A stretch of 64,000 bases of DNA from an uncultured Prevotellaceae bacterium (GTDB lineage Bacteria; Bacteroidota; Bacteroidia; Bacteroidales; Bacteroidaceae). The DNA lies in assembly GCA_900316355.1 (NCBI GenBank), contig ONCQ01000001.1, positions 124,001 through 188,000 of the forward strand. The letters are read 5' to 3'. The notes beneath the pieces are model-generated. The model saw nothing but the letters and a program-made list of their open reading frames with translations. It was not told where the DNA came from and did not search any database. The number at the start of each line of letters is the position of its first letter. Within the stretch, counting starts at the first letter, position 1. A program made the position numbers and the translations under genes. This document shows positions 7,929 through 20,342 of this stretch, piece after piece.

Positions 7929-9773
7929 ATGTGTGGAATTGTGGGATACATAGGCTCAAAGAAAGCATATCCTATATTGATTAAAGGCCTAAAGCGTCTG
8001 GAATACCGCGGTTACGACAGTGCCGGTGTGGCAATGATAAGTGACAGCGGGGACCTGAATGTGTATAAAACCAAAGGGAAAGTTGACAACCTGACCGAGT
8101 ACTGCAGCGACAAAGATGTGTCGGGATGCGTGGGCATAGCACATACCCGCTGGGCAACCCATGGCGAGCCATCGGCACGCAACGCACATCCACACTATTC
8201 AAGCACCCGTAATTTGGCAATCATACATAATGGCATCATAGAGAACTATGCCGATATCAAGAATAAGCTGGTGGCCAATGGCATAGAGTTCAAGAGCGAC
8301 ACAGATACGGAGGTGCTTGTGCAACTTGTGGAGTACATCATGATGAAGAAGAACCTGACGCTGCTTGAAGCCGTGCAGGTGGCACTTCATCAAGTGATTG
8401 GAGCCTACGCCATTGCCATCATCGACAAGCGCGACCCTCGGCAGATTATTGCGGCACGCAAGCAGAGTCCTCTGGTGGTAGGCATCGGCGAGGATGAGTT
8501 CTTCTTAGGCTCAGATGCCAGTCCTATTATCGACTACACCGACAAGGTGGTCTATCTGGAGGACGGCAACATCGCGGTCATTCGCCTGGGTGAGGAACTG
8601 AAAGTGTTGAGCATCCTCGGGCAGGAGCAGGAACTGAAGGTGAAGACCGTTGACATCGACCTCGGACAGATAGAGAAAGGCGGCTATGAGCACTTCATGC
8701 TGAAGGAAATCTTCGAGCAACCCGAGTGCCTGATGAACTGTATGCGAGGACGCATCAATGTCGAAGGCAACTATGTGACACTGTCAGCCATGATCGACTA
8801 CCGCCAGCAGCTGCTCAGCGCCAAGCGCATCGTGATTGTGGCATGCGGCACGTCATGGCACGCAGGCCTGATAGGCAAGCAACTCTTCGAGAGCCTGTGC
8901 CGTATTCCCTGCGAGGTGGAGTACGCCTCGGAGTTCCGCTATCGCAATCCTGTGGTGACGAAGGACGATGTGGTGATAGCCATCTCGCAGAGCGGAGAGA
9001 CGGCCGACACGCTGGCAGCCATCCAGATGGCTAAGGAGCAGGGCGCCTTCATCTACGGCATCTGCAACGCCATCGGTTCCAGCATTCCGCGAGCTACGGA
9101 CACAGGGACATACATCCACGTAGGTCCGGAAATAGGTGTGGCCTCCACCAAAGCCTTCACAGGACAAGTGACGGTGCTCTCAATGTTGGCACTATGTATG
9201 GCAGCAGAACGGAAAAGCATCTCTGAAGAACTGTACCGGCAGATGGTGCATGAGCTCACATGTATTCCAGCAAAACTGGAACAGGCCCTCAAGACAAACG
9301 AACAGATAGCACATCTTGCTCCTATCTTCACCTATGCCAAGAACTGCCTCTATCTGGGGCGTGGCTACAACTATCCCTTAGCCCTCGAGGGAGCCTTGAA
9401 GTTGAAGGAAATCTCCTACATCCATGCCGAGGGCTACCCTGCAGCAGAGATGAAGCATGGGCCCATCGCCCTCATCGACAGCGAGATGCCCGTCTTCGTC
9501 ATTGCCACCCGAGACCGCCTCTACGAGAAGGTCATCTCAAACATTCAGGAGGTGCGGGCGCGTGGCGGACGTGTCACAGCCCTCGTCACAGAAGGAGATA
9601 CGCAGATACAGAAATTTGCCGACCACATCATCACTCTGCCCGACACGCTCGAATGCTTCCAACCTCTCATCGCCAGCATCCCCCTGCAACTGCTTGCCTA
9701 CCACATCGCCGTCTGCAAAGGCAAGGATGTTGACCGCCCAAGGAACCTGGCCAAGAGCGTGACGGTGGAATAA
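7929..9773 (+). CDS. glmS: Glutamine-fructose-6-phosphate aminotransferase (isomerizing)
   Basis: Makes glucosamine-6-phosphate, the first step of amino-sugar synthesis for peptidoglycan and LPS. It has a class II amidotransferase domain with nucleophile Cys2 (MCGIVGYIGS) and EYRGYDSAG. Two SIS domains follow, with CGTSWHAG, SQSGETADTLAA and GRGYNYPLALEGALKLKE, and the C-terminus is DRPRNLAKSVTVE. At 614 residues the length is normal. It is one of the few genes in the block without repeat insertions. It starts 46 bp after the purF-like gene; the short gap holds GTAAAT-type simple sequence. Confidence 0.97.
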   Translation: MCGIVGYIGSKKAYPILIKGLKRLEYRGYDSAGVAMISDSGDLNVYKTKGKVDNLTEYCSDKDVSGCVGIAHTRWATHGEPSARNAHPHYSSTRNLAIIHNGIIENYADIKNKLVANGIEFKSDTDTEVLVQLVEYIMMKKNLTLLEAVQVALHQVIGAYAIAIIDKRDPRQIIAARKQSPLVVGIGEDEFFLGSDASPIIDYTDKVVYLEDGNIAVIRLGEELKVLSILGQEQELKVKTVDIDLGQIEKGGYEHFMLKEIFEQPECLMNCMRGRINVEGNYVTLSAMIDYRQQLLSAKRIVIVACGTSWHAGLIGKQLFESLCRIPCEVEYASEFRYRNPVVTKDDVVIAISQSGETADTLAAIQMAKEQGAFIYGICNAIGSSIPRATDTGTYIHVGPEIGVASTKAFTGQVTVLSMLALCMAAERKSISEELYRQMVHELTCIPAKLEQALKTNEQIAHLAPIFTYAKNCLYLGRGYNYPLALEGALKLKEISYIHAEGYPAAEMKHGPIALIDSEMPVFVIATRDRLYEKVISNIQEVRARGGRVTALVTEGDTQIQKFADHIITLPDTLECFQPLIASIPLQLLAYHIAVCKGKDVDRPRNLAKSVTVE

Positions 9774-9775
9774 AA

Positions 9776-9826
9776 ATGAAGAGTGAAAAAAATAGTAAAT
9801 CGTAAATCATTAAATAGTAAATAAAA
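9776..9826. repeat. AT-rich simple repeats between glmS and asnB
   Basis: AAATGAAGAGTGAAAAAA is followed by GTAAATCGTAAATC and AGTAAATAAA units. This is the same class of short phrase repeat as at other junctions (34141-34175, 36655-36690, 39044-39090). Confidence 0.45.
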
Positions 9827-9829
9827 GCC

Positions 9830-11557
9830 ATGTGTGGAATCGTATCAATCTTCAACATTAAGCAGCAGACGCACGAACTGCGCGATAAGGCACTGCGTAT
9901 GAGTCAGAAAATTCGTCATCGCGGCCCGGACTGGAGTGGGATCTATAGTGGCGGCTCGGCCATCCTTGCTCACGAACGACTCAGCATCGTGGATCCCGAG
10001 AGTGGCGGACAACCTTTGTTCTCGCCCGACAGGAAACAAGTGTTGGCCGTCAACGGCGAGATTTACAACCATCAGGAGATACGTCGCCGCTATGCAGGCC
10101 GCTACGACTTCCAGACAGGCAGCGACTGCGAAGTCATCCTTGCATTGTATCGGGACAAGGGTATCGACTTTCTGGAGGACATCAGTGGCATCTTCGCCTT
10201 CGCCCTTTACGACGAGGAGAAGGACGCTTTCCTGATAGCCCGCGACCCCATCGGCGTGATACCTTTATATATAGGTTATGACAGCGACGGCACCGTCTAT
10301 GTCGCTTCCGAACTGAAAGCTCTCGAAGGCCAATGCGAGCGCTATGAACCTTTCCTACCAGGACATTATTACTGGAGTGAAGAGCCAGGCATGAAACGCT
10401 ACTACCAGCGCGACTGGTTTGAGTATGATGCTGTAAAGAACAACGAAGCAAGCGCGAATGCCATCCGCGATGCCCTGAAAGCTGCTGTGAAGCGACAGCT
10501 GATGAGCGACGTGCCCTACGGAGTGCTCCTCAGCGGTGGCCTCGACTCCTCTGTCATCTCTGCCATCGCAGAGCAGTTCAGCGAACATCGCATTGAGGAC
10601 GACTCTCAGACGCGCGCCTATTGGCCCCGCCTGCATTCCTTTGCCGTGGGACTGAAGGGCGCACCCGACTTGGCAAAGGCACGTCTCGTGGCCGAGCATA
10701 TCGGCACCGTGCACCACGAAATCAACTACACCCTACAGGAGGGCCTTGATGCCATCCGCGATGTCATATACTTCATAGAAACCTATGATGTGACTACCAT
10801 TCGCGCCTCCACGCCCATGTACCTACTGGCGCGTGTCATCAAGTCCATGGGCATCAAGATGGTGCTCTCGGGCGAGGGTGCCGATGAGATCTTCGGCGGA
10901 TACCTTTATTTCCACAAAGCGCCCAGCGCCAAGGCCTTCCACGAGGAGACGGTGCGCAAGCTCTCGAAACTCCACTACTACGACTGCCTGCGTGCGAACA
11001 AGAGTCTGTCGGCATGGGGCGTGGAGGGGCGTGTGCCGTTCCTCGACAAGGAGTTCCTGGATGTGGCTATGCGCACGAATCCCGAGGCAAAAAGGCCAAG
11101 GAAGACCCCCTCCTCACTCCCCCTGAAGGGGGAGGGTGGTCACCTTCAAGAGCAGGCTCCCTCTCAAGGTCCGATTGAGAAGTACATCCTCCGCGAGGCC
11201 TTTGCCGACATGCTGCCCGAGGAAATCGCATGGCGACAGAAGGAGCAGTTCAGCGACGGCGTGGGCTACAGCTGGATTGACACGCTGAAGAAGATGACCG
11301 CAGAGGCTGTCACCGACGAGCAGATGGCACACGCCGCCGAGCGGTTCCCCATCAACCCGCCGCTGAACAAAGAGGAATACTTCTACCGCAGCATCTTCGC
11401 CGAGCACTTCCCCAGCGACAGCGCTGCACGCAGCGTGAACCAGGAGGCCAGCGTGGCTTGCTCCACGGCCATCGCCCTGGAATGGGACGCTGCGTTCAAG
11501 AACATGAACGACCCCAGCGGGCGCGCCGTGAAGGGGGTACATGAAAAAGCTTATTAA
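9830..11557 (+). CDS. asnB: Asparagine synthetase (glutamine-hydrolysing)
   Basis: Converts aspartate to asparagine with glutamine and ATP. It has Cys2 of the class II amidotransferase domain (MCGIVSIFNI) and RGPDWSGIY. The synthetase domain has the pyrophosphate loop LLSGGLDSSVISA and the LSGEGADEIFGGYLYF motif. Length is 575 residues. Residues about 425-447 ([20 protein letters not shown]) are repeat-derived and lie between PEAKRPR and IEKYILREAF, normally adjacent. The gene is embedded between glmS and carA and shares their strand, suggesting joint control with nitrogen supply. Confidence 0.96.
   Translation: MCGIVSIFNIKQQTHELRDKALRMSQKIRHRGPDWSGIYSGGSAILAHERLSIVDPESGGQPLFSPDRKQVLAVNGEIYNHQEIRRRYAGRYDFQTGSDCEVILALYRDKGIDFLEDISGIFAFALYDEEKDAFLIARDPIGVIPLYIGYDSDGTVYVASELKALEGQCERYEPFLPGHYYWSEEPGMKRYYQRDWFEYDAVKNNEASANAIRDALKAAVKRQLMSDVPYGVLLSGGLDSSVISAIAEQFSEHRIEDDSQTRAYWPRLHSFAVGLKGAPDLAKARLVAEHIGTVHHEINYTLQEGLDAIRDVIYFIETYDVTTIRASTPMYLLARVIKSMGIKMVLSGEGADEIFGGYLYFHKAPSAKAFHEETVRKLSKLHYYDCLRANKSLSAWGVEGRVPFLDKEFLDVAMRTNPEAKRPRKTPSSLPLKGEGGHLQEQAPSQGPIEKYILREAFADMLPEEIAWRQKEQFSDGVGYSWIDTLKKMTAEAVTDEQMAHAAERFPINPPLNKEEYFYRSIFAEHFPSDSAARSVNQEASVACSTAIALEWDAAFKNMNDPSGRAVKGVHEKAY
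11104..11166. repeat. GPE box in asnB
   Basis: Core CTCCCCCTGAAGGGGGAG plus the linker GGTCACCTTCAAGAG and a CTCC-rich tail. The linker recurs in the first carA insertion (11806-11870) and, diverged, in pyrG at 5600. Confidence 0.8.
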
Positions 11558-11598
11558 TTGGACAATTTGACGATTTACAATTTGACAATTACAAATAG

Positions 11599-14500
11599 AT
11601 GAAGGACGCAAAACTGATATTGGAAGATGGAACGGTGTTCCAAGGTAAGAGCTTTGGCTATGAGGCTGATGCCGTCGGCGAAGTGGTGTTCAACACCGCC
11701 ATGACAGGCTATCCAGAGAGCCTCACAGACCCCAGCTATGCAGGACAAATACTGGTGATGACATACCCGCTGGTGGGGAACTATGGGGTCCCCGAAACCC
11801 CCGACAGACCCACCCCCCTGCCCCTCCCTTACAGGGAGGGGAGTAGTCACCTTCAAGAAGAGAAATCCAGCAAGAATAGTAGCGATGCGGATGTCTGCTC
11901 AGAATATTCTTTGCCTCGTTTTATGGAGAGTGACCGCATTCATGTGAAAGCACTCGTGGTGGCGGATTACAGCGAGGCGTATAGCCACTGGAATGCCAAG
12001 GAGTCGCTCGGCAGTTGGCTGCAGCGCGAACACATCCCAGGCATCACTGGCATCGACACACGGCGTCTCACCAAGCTGCTACGCGAACGCGGCGTGATGA
12101 GAGGACGGATTGTCATAAATGAAGAATTAAGAGTGAAGAATGAAGAATTTTCTAACGCACTCGAGGAGCATGAAGAATACGGAAGTATCAACTGGGTGGA
12201 GCAGGTGAGCTGCAAAGAAGTCATCACCTACAAACCAGAAAGACCCACCCCCGACTTGACCCGTCCTCAGCAAAAGAGTTCTGCTTCGGTCGCTCAGGAC
12301 GGCTTGACATTCAGTCAACCCGTTGATTCCTTCGCTACCCGTCAGGGAGGGGAGCAGGCTGGCGCACAGCTTTCGAACGATAGTGAGGCTCTCCCCATCA
12401 CGGGGGAGCGGGGAGAGGGTCCTCGCGTCGTGTTGGTCGATTGCGGCGTGAAGGCCAACATCATCCGCTGCCTGCTCAAGCGTGGCGTGGAGGTCATCCG
12501 TGTGCCATGGGACTACGACTTCAACCAGCTCGACTTCGACGGCCTCTTCCTCGCCAACGGCCCCGGCGACCCGGAGCAATGTGAAGTGACCGTCAAGCAC
12601 ATCAGGCAGTTCCTCGAAAAAGAAGCAAAAAAAAGACCCACCCCCGACCCCTCCCGTCAGGGAGGGGAGAAGGCTAGCGCAGAGAACGCAAATGGAAATG
12701 CAAGTCTCCCCTCACGGGGAGATTTAGAGGGGTCTTTGGCTCTCCCCCTCACGGGGGAGCGGGGAGCGGGTCTTCCTCGTCCCCTCATGGGCATCTGTCT
12801 CGGCAATCAACTGCTGGCCCGTGCTGCCGGTGCCAAGACCTACAAGCTGAAATATGGTCACCGCTCGCACAACCAACCCGTGCAGCAGGTGGGCACCACT
12901 CGCTGTTTCATCACCTCGCAGAATCATGGTTACGCCGTTGATGCATCTACCTTGCCCGATGACTGGGAACCCCTGTTCGTGAACATGAACGACGGCTCCA
13001 ACGAGGGCATCCGCCACAAGACCTTTCCTTGGTTCAGTGCCCAGTTCCACCCCGAAGCCTGCAGTGGTCCTACGGACACGGAGTGGATGTTTGATGAGTT
13101 TGTGGAAATGATGAAGATGGCCCCCCTTTCGTCCCCCGAGGGGGACACAAGTGCTTTGCGTTTAGAGGACTTTTCATCCGTAGCCCCCTCGGGGGCCGAA
13201 TGGGGGGCCACCTCTTCCGTCTTATTGCTTGGCTCCGGCGCCCTGAAGATTGGGCAGGCGGGCGAGTTCGACTACAGCGGCGCGCAGGCCTTGAAGGCGC
13301 TGAAGGAGGAGGGGGTGAGGAGCATCCTCATCAACCCCAACATCGCCACCGTGCAGACCTCCAAGGATGTGGCCGACGTGGTCTATTTCCAGCCCGTGAC
13401 GCCGGAGTTCGTGGAGCGCGTCATTGCGAAGGAGCGCCCTGACAGCATTCTGCTCTCCTTCGGCGGACAGACAGCGCTGAACTGCGGCGTGGAACTTTAT
13501 AAAAGAGGGGTCTTGGAGAAATACGGCGTGAAGGTCTTGGGCACACCCGTGCAGGCCATCATCGACACCGAAGACCGCGACCTCTTCGTGAAGCGGCTCG
13601 ACGAGATTGGCGTGAAGACCATCAAGAGCGAGGCTTGCGAGACAGTGGCTGCCGTGCAGAAAGCCGCCCACAAGCTGGGCTTCCCCGTCATCCTGCGTGC
13701 CGCCTACGCCCTCGGAGGTCTCGGCTCGGGCTTCTGCGACAACGACGAGGAGCTGCTGAAGCAGGCCGAGGAAGCCTTCGCCTTCTCGCCTCAGGTGCTG
13801 GTGGAGAAGTCGCTGAGAGGATGGAAGGAAATAGAGTACGAGGTCGTGCGCGACCGCTACGACAACTGCATCACCGTGTGCAATATGGAGAACTTCGACC
13901 CGCTGGGCATCCACACCGGCGAGAGCATCGTCGTTGCTCCCAGCCAGACACTCAGCAACAGCGAGTACCACAAGCTGCGCGCCCTCGCCATCAAGATCAT
14001 ACGCCACATCGGCATCGTGGGCGAGTGCAACGTGCAGTACGCCCTCGACCCCAACAGCGAGGACTACCGTGTCATCGAGGTCAATGCGCGCCTCAGCCGT
14101 TCCTCGGCACTGGCCAGCAAAGCCACGGGCTACCCGCTGGCCTTCGTGGCAGCCAAGCTCGGCCTCGGCTACGGCCTCTTCGACCTGAAGAACTCTGTCA
14201 CCAAGACCACCAGCGCCTTCTTTGAGCCCGCCCTCGACTATGTCGTGTGTAAGATTCCGCGCTGGGACCTCTCCAAGTTCCACGGCGTGAACCACGAGCT
14301 CGGCTCCTCGATGAAGAGCGTGGGCGAGGTGATGGCCATCGGCCGCACCTTCGAGGAAGCCATTCAGAAAGGCTTACGCATGATAGGGCAGGGTATGCAC
14401 GGCTTCGTGGACAATAGAAGACCCACCCCCGACCCCTCCCGTCAGGGAGGGGAGACCTCCGGGGCGCTCCAGCACGCCACCGACACCCGCATCTTTGTCA

Positions 14501-14910
14501 TCGCACAGGCCATGCTGGTGGGCTACACCGTGGAGCAGATCCACGCGCTGACGAAGATTGACCGCTGGTTCCTGCACAAACTCAAGCACATCGTGAACAT
14601 CAACGACCAGCTGCAGGAGTTCTCACAGCTGGCTGACATGGCCGAGGTGATGGAACCGTTGGAGCTTATCGAATACCTCGAGGCCCCCGAGTTCGTCAAC
14701 CTCCTGCGTGCGGCCAAGGTCTATGGCTTCTCGGACTTCCAGATAGCCCGTGCGCTGGGGCTGGGTCGGAACAGCTCGATGGAGAACGCCGGTCTCACCG
14801 TGCGAGCCTGGCGCAAGGAACTCGGCGTAGTGCCCACCGTGAGTCAGATAGACACGCTGGCAGCAGAGTACCCCGCACAAACCAACTACCTCTACCTGTC
14901 CTATTTATAA
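11599..14910 (+). CDS. carA-carB': Carbamoyl-phosphate synthase fusion: CarA joined to the N-terminal half of CarB
   Basis: Residues 1 to about 505 are CarA: small-subunit N-domain (LILEDGTVFQGKSFG), then a class I amidotransferase with Cys400 in GICLGNQLLA and FHPEACSGPTDTEW. A repeat-derived bridge of about 32 residues leads into CarB (SVLLLGSGALKIGQAGEFDY). CarB proceeds through the carboxyphosphate ATP-grasp domain (EKSLRGWKEIEYEVVRD, EVNARLSRSSALASKATGYP) and the oligomerisation domain, then stops at AAEYPAQTNYLYLSYL. Normal CarB continues with a second ATP-grasp half and a regulatory domain, about 500 residues more, which are absent here and do not follow in any frame. CarA carries several further insertions. 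The gene may be a truncated relic, or a half-synthetase that works as a homodimer. Confidence 0.88.
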   Translation: MKDAKLILEDGTVFQGKSFGYEADAVGEVVFNTAMTGYPESLTDPSYAGQILVMTYPLVGNYGVPETPDRPTPLPLPYREGSSHLQEEKSSKNSSDADVCSEYSLPRFMESDRIHVKALVVADYSEAYSHWNAKESLGSWLQREHIPGITGIDTRRLTKLLRERGVMRGRIVINEELRVKNEEFSNALEEHEEYGSINWVEQVSCKEVITYKPERPTPDLTRPQQKSSASVAQDGLTFSQPVDSFATRQGGEQAGAQLSNDSEALPITGERGEGPRVVLVDCGVKANIIRCLLKRGVEVIRVPWDYDFNQLDFDGLFLANGPGDPEQCEVTVKHIRQFLEKEAKKRPTPDPSRQGGEKASAENANGNASLPSRGDLEGSLALPLTGERGAGLPRPLMGICLGNQLLARAAGAKTYKLKYGHRSHNQPVQQVGTTRCFITSQNHGYAVDASTLPDDWEPLFVNMNDGSNEGIRHKTFPWFSAQFHPEACSGPTDTEWMFDEFVEMMKMAPLSSPEGDTSALRLEDFSSVAPSGAEWGATSSVLLLGSGALKIGQAGEFDYSGAQALKALKEEGVRSILINPNIATVQTSKDVADVVYFQPVTPEFVERVIAKERPDSILLSFGGQTALNCGVELYKRGVLEKYGVKVLGTPVQAIIDTEDRDLFVKRLDEIGVKTIKSEACETVAAVQKAAHKLGFPVILRAAYALGGLGSGFCDNDEELLKQAEEAFAFSPQVLVEKSLRGWKEIEYEVVRDRYDNCITVCNMENFDPLGIHTGESIVVAPSQTLSNSEYHKLRALAIKIIRHIGIVGECNVQYALDPNSEDYRVIEVNARLSRSSALASKATGYPLAFVAAKLGLGYGLFDLKNSVTKTTSAFFEPALDYVVCKIPRWDLSKFHGVNHELGSSMKSVGEVMAIGRTFEEAIQKGLRMIGQGMHGFVDNRRPTPDPSRQGGETSGALQHATDTRIFVIAQAMLVGYTVEQIHALTKIDRWFLHKLKHIVNINDQLQEFSQLADMAEVMEPLELIEYLEAPEFVNLLRAAKVYGFSDFQIARALGLGRNSSMENAGLTVRAWRKELGVVPTVSQIDTLAAEYPAQTNYLYLSYL
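11806..11870. repeat. GPE box A variant in carA, first site
   Basis: AGACCCACCCCCCTGCCCC then the palindrome CCCTCCCTTACAGGGAGGG and linker GTCACCTTCAAGAAGAG. It is read as RPTPLPLPYREGSSHLQEE within CarA. Confidence 0.85.
12116..12151. repeat. AT-rich repeat inserted in carA
   Basis: AAATGAAGAATTAAGAGTG and AAGAATGAAGAATTT, the same phrase repeat as found between genes, here read as NEELRVKNEEF between RGRIV and the conserved WVEQVS region of CarA. Confidence 0.6.
12240..12423. repeat. GPE composite A+B in carA with a nested insertion
   Basis: Box A (ACCCACCCCCGAC...CGTCAGGGAGGGGAG) is split by about 80 bp of unrelated sequence (12256-12338) that carries GTCCTCAGC and GCTCAGGAC as near inverted repeats. 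A linker and box B follow. Read as AQLSNDSEALPITGERGEG after the split box. The whole remains open. Confidence 0.85.
12633..12775. repeat. GPE composite A+F+B in carA
   Basis: Three boxes in a row: [22 protein letters not shown] and [12 protein letters not shown], separated by short linkers. All are in frame, directly upstream of the catalytic GICLGNQ segment. Confidence 0.88.
13119..13212. repeat. GPE composite bridging carA and carB
   Basis: Begins GGCCCCCCTTTCGTCCCCCG and ends with an inverted version, GGGGGCCGAATGGGGGGCC, around a ~40-bp linker. It replaces the carA stop, spacer and carB start, joining the two reading frames (MAPLSSPEGDTSAL...VAPSGAEWGATSS). Confidence 0.88.
14418..14455. 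repeat. GPE box A in the carB part
   Basis: Canonical copy with palindrome CCCTCCCGTCAGGGAGGG. It is read as [12 protein letters not shown] in the oligomerisation domain, after MIGQGMHGFVDN. Confidence 0.88.
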
Positions 14911-14982
14911 AGACGCAGATTGCAGCATAGTAGCCTGAATCATAAGCATCAGATGCCCGAAAGAGTACAGTGCATAGATGAA

Positions 14983-15040
14983 TCCATCGTGATGGAATGA
15001 TGAATCCATCATGATGGATTGATTGAGCCATCATGATGGA
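14983..15040. repeat. Array of three 14-bp palindromes with 22-bp period
   Basis: TCCATCGTGATGGA (14983), TCCATCATGATGGA (15005) and GCCATCATGATGGA (15027) are spaced exactly 22 bp apart. They lie between the convergent ends of carAB' and the beta-galactosidase gene. Remaining sequence in 14911-15103 shows no gene. Confidence 0.85.
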
Positions 15041-15103
15041 TTAATAAATAGAGCTCATTGGGATGAGGTGAGAAAACTAAAGAGTGAGAGGAGGGATGAT
15101 GAC

Positions 15104-19677
<4,574 letters not shown>

Positions 19678-19729
19678 TTCATTTTTATGCTTTTTCACAA
19701 GCTTTTGGGTGTTACAACCAACATTATTA

Positions 19730-20341
19730 CTACAGCCGTTGTTGTGCAAAATGCCAGATAATGATACCGGCTGTTACGCTGACATTCATGGAATGTTTGG
19801 TGCCAAACTGAGGGATTTCTATGCAACCGTCACATGCATCAACGACTGACTGTTGCACACCCTTCACTTCATTACCAAAGATGACAGCATAGCGAAGCGA
19901 GGGGTCAGGATGAAAATCATTAAGCATCGTACTTCCTTCGCATTGTTCGATGGCCAACAGTGTATAGCCTTCATCACGCAACCATCGGACAGCTTCCATG
20001 GTGTCGTCGAAGTGTTTCCATGCTACGCTATCCTCAGCGCCCAAAGCTGTCTTGTGAATCTCTACATTGGGGGGTGTAGCAGTAATACCACAGAGCACAA
20101 CGCCAGCAAGACGAAAAGCATCAGCAGTGCGAAAAACACTGCCTACATTATATAATGAGCGCACACCGTCGAGCACCACCACCAGCGGCAGTTTCTCAGC
20201 ATCATGAAACTGCTCCACGCTGATGCGGTTCATCTCAGTGATTTTGAGCTTACGATATAAGGACCCTCCCCCTTGCCCCTCCCTTGCAGGGCGGGGAGTA
20301 GTTTCATCTGACAAATGGCTCTTATTAAATATAATTTCCAT
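19730..20341 (-). CDS. SpoU/TrmH family RNA 2'-O-methyltransferase with repeat-derived N-terminus
   Basis: SAM-dependent trefoil-knot methylase of rRNA or tRNA. Family motifs are LDGVRSLYNVGSVFRTADAF, YAVIFGNEVKGV and IPQFGTKHSMNVSVTAGII. The gene begins 1 bp after the nadA stop if ATG 20341 is used; this adds 36 residues, of which TTPRPAREGQGGGS is a GPE box. The alternative ATG at 20233 (MNRISVEQFHDAEKL) would put the repeat in the leader. Tight coupling with nadA favours the upstream start, family length the downstream one. The exact RNA target cannot be told from sequence. Confidence 0.88.
   Translation of the reverse strand: MEIIFNKSHLSDETTPRPAREGQGGGSLYRKLKITEMNRISVEQFHDAEKLPLVVVLDGVRSLYNVGSVFRTADAFRLAGVVLCGITATPPNVEIHKTALGAEDSVAWKHFDDTMEAVRWLRDEGYTLLAIEQCEGSTMLNDFHPDPSLRYAVIFGNEVKGVQQSVVDACDGCIEIPQFGTKHSMNVSVTAGIIIWHFAQQRL
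20260..20310. repeat. GPE box at the N-terminus of the SpoU methylase
   Basis: CTCCCCGCCCTGCAAGGG palindromic core, read as TTPRPAREGQGGGS in sense. It lies between the two possible starts, so it is either translated or a 5' leader hairpin. Confidence 0.75.
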
Positions 20342-20342
20342 G

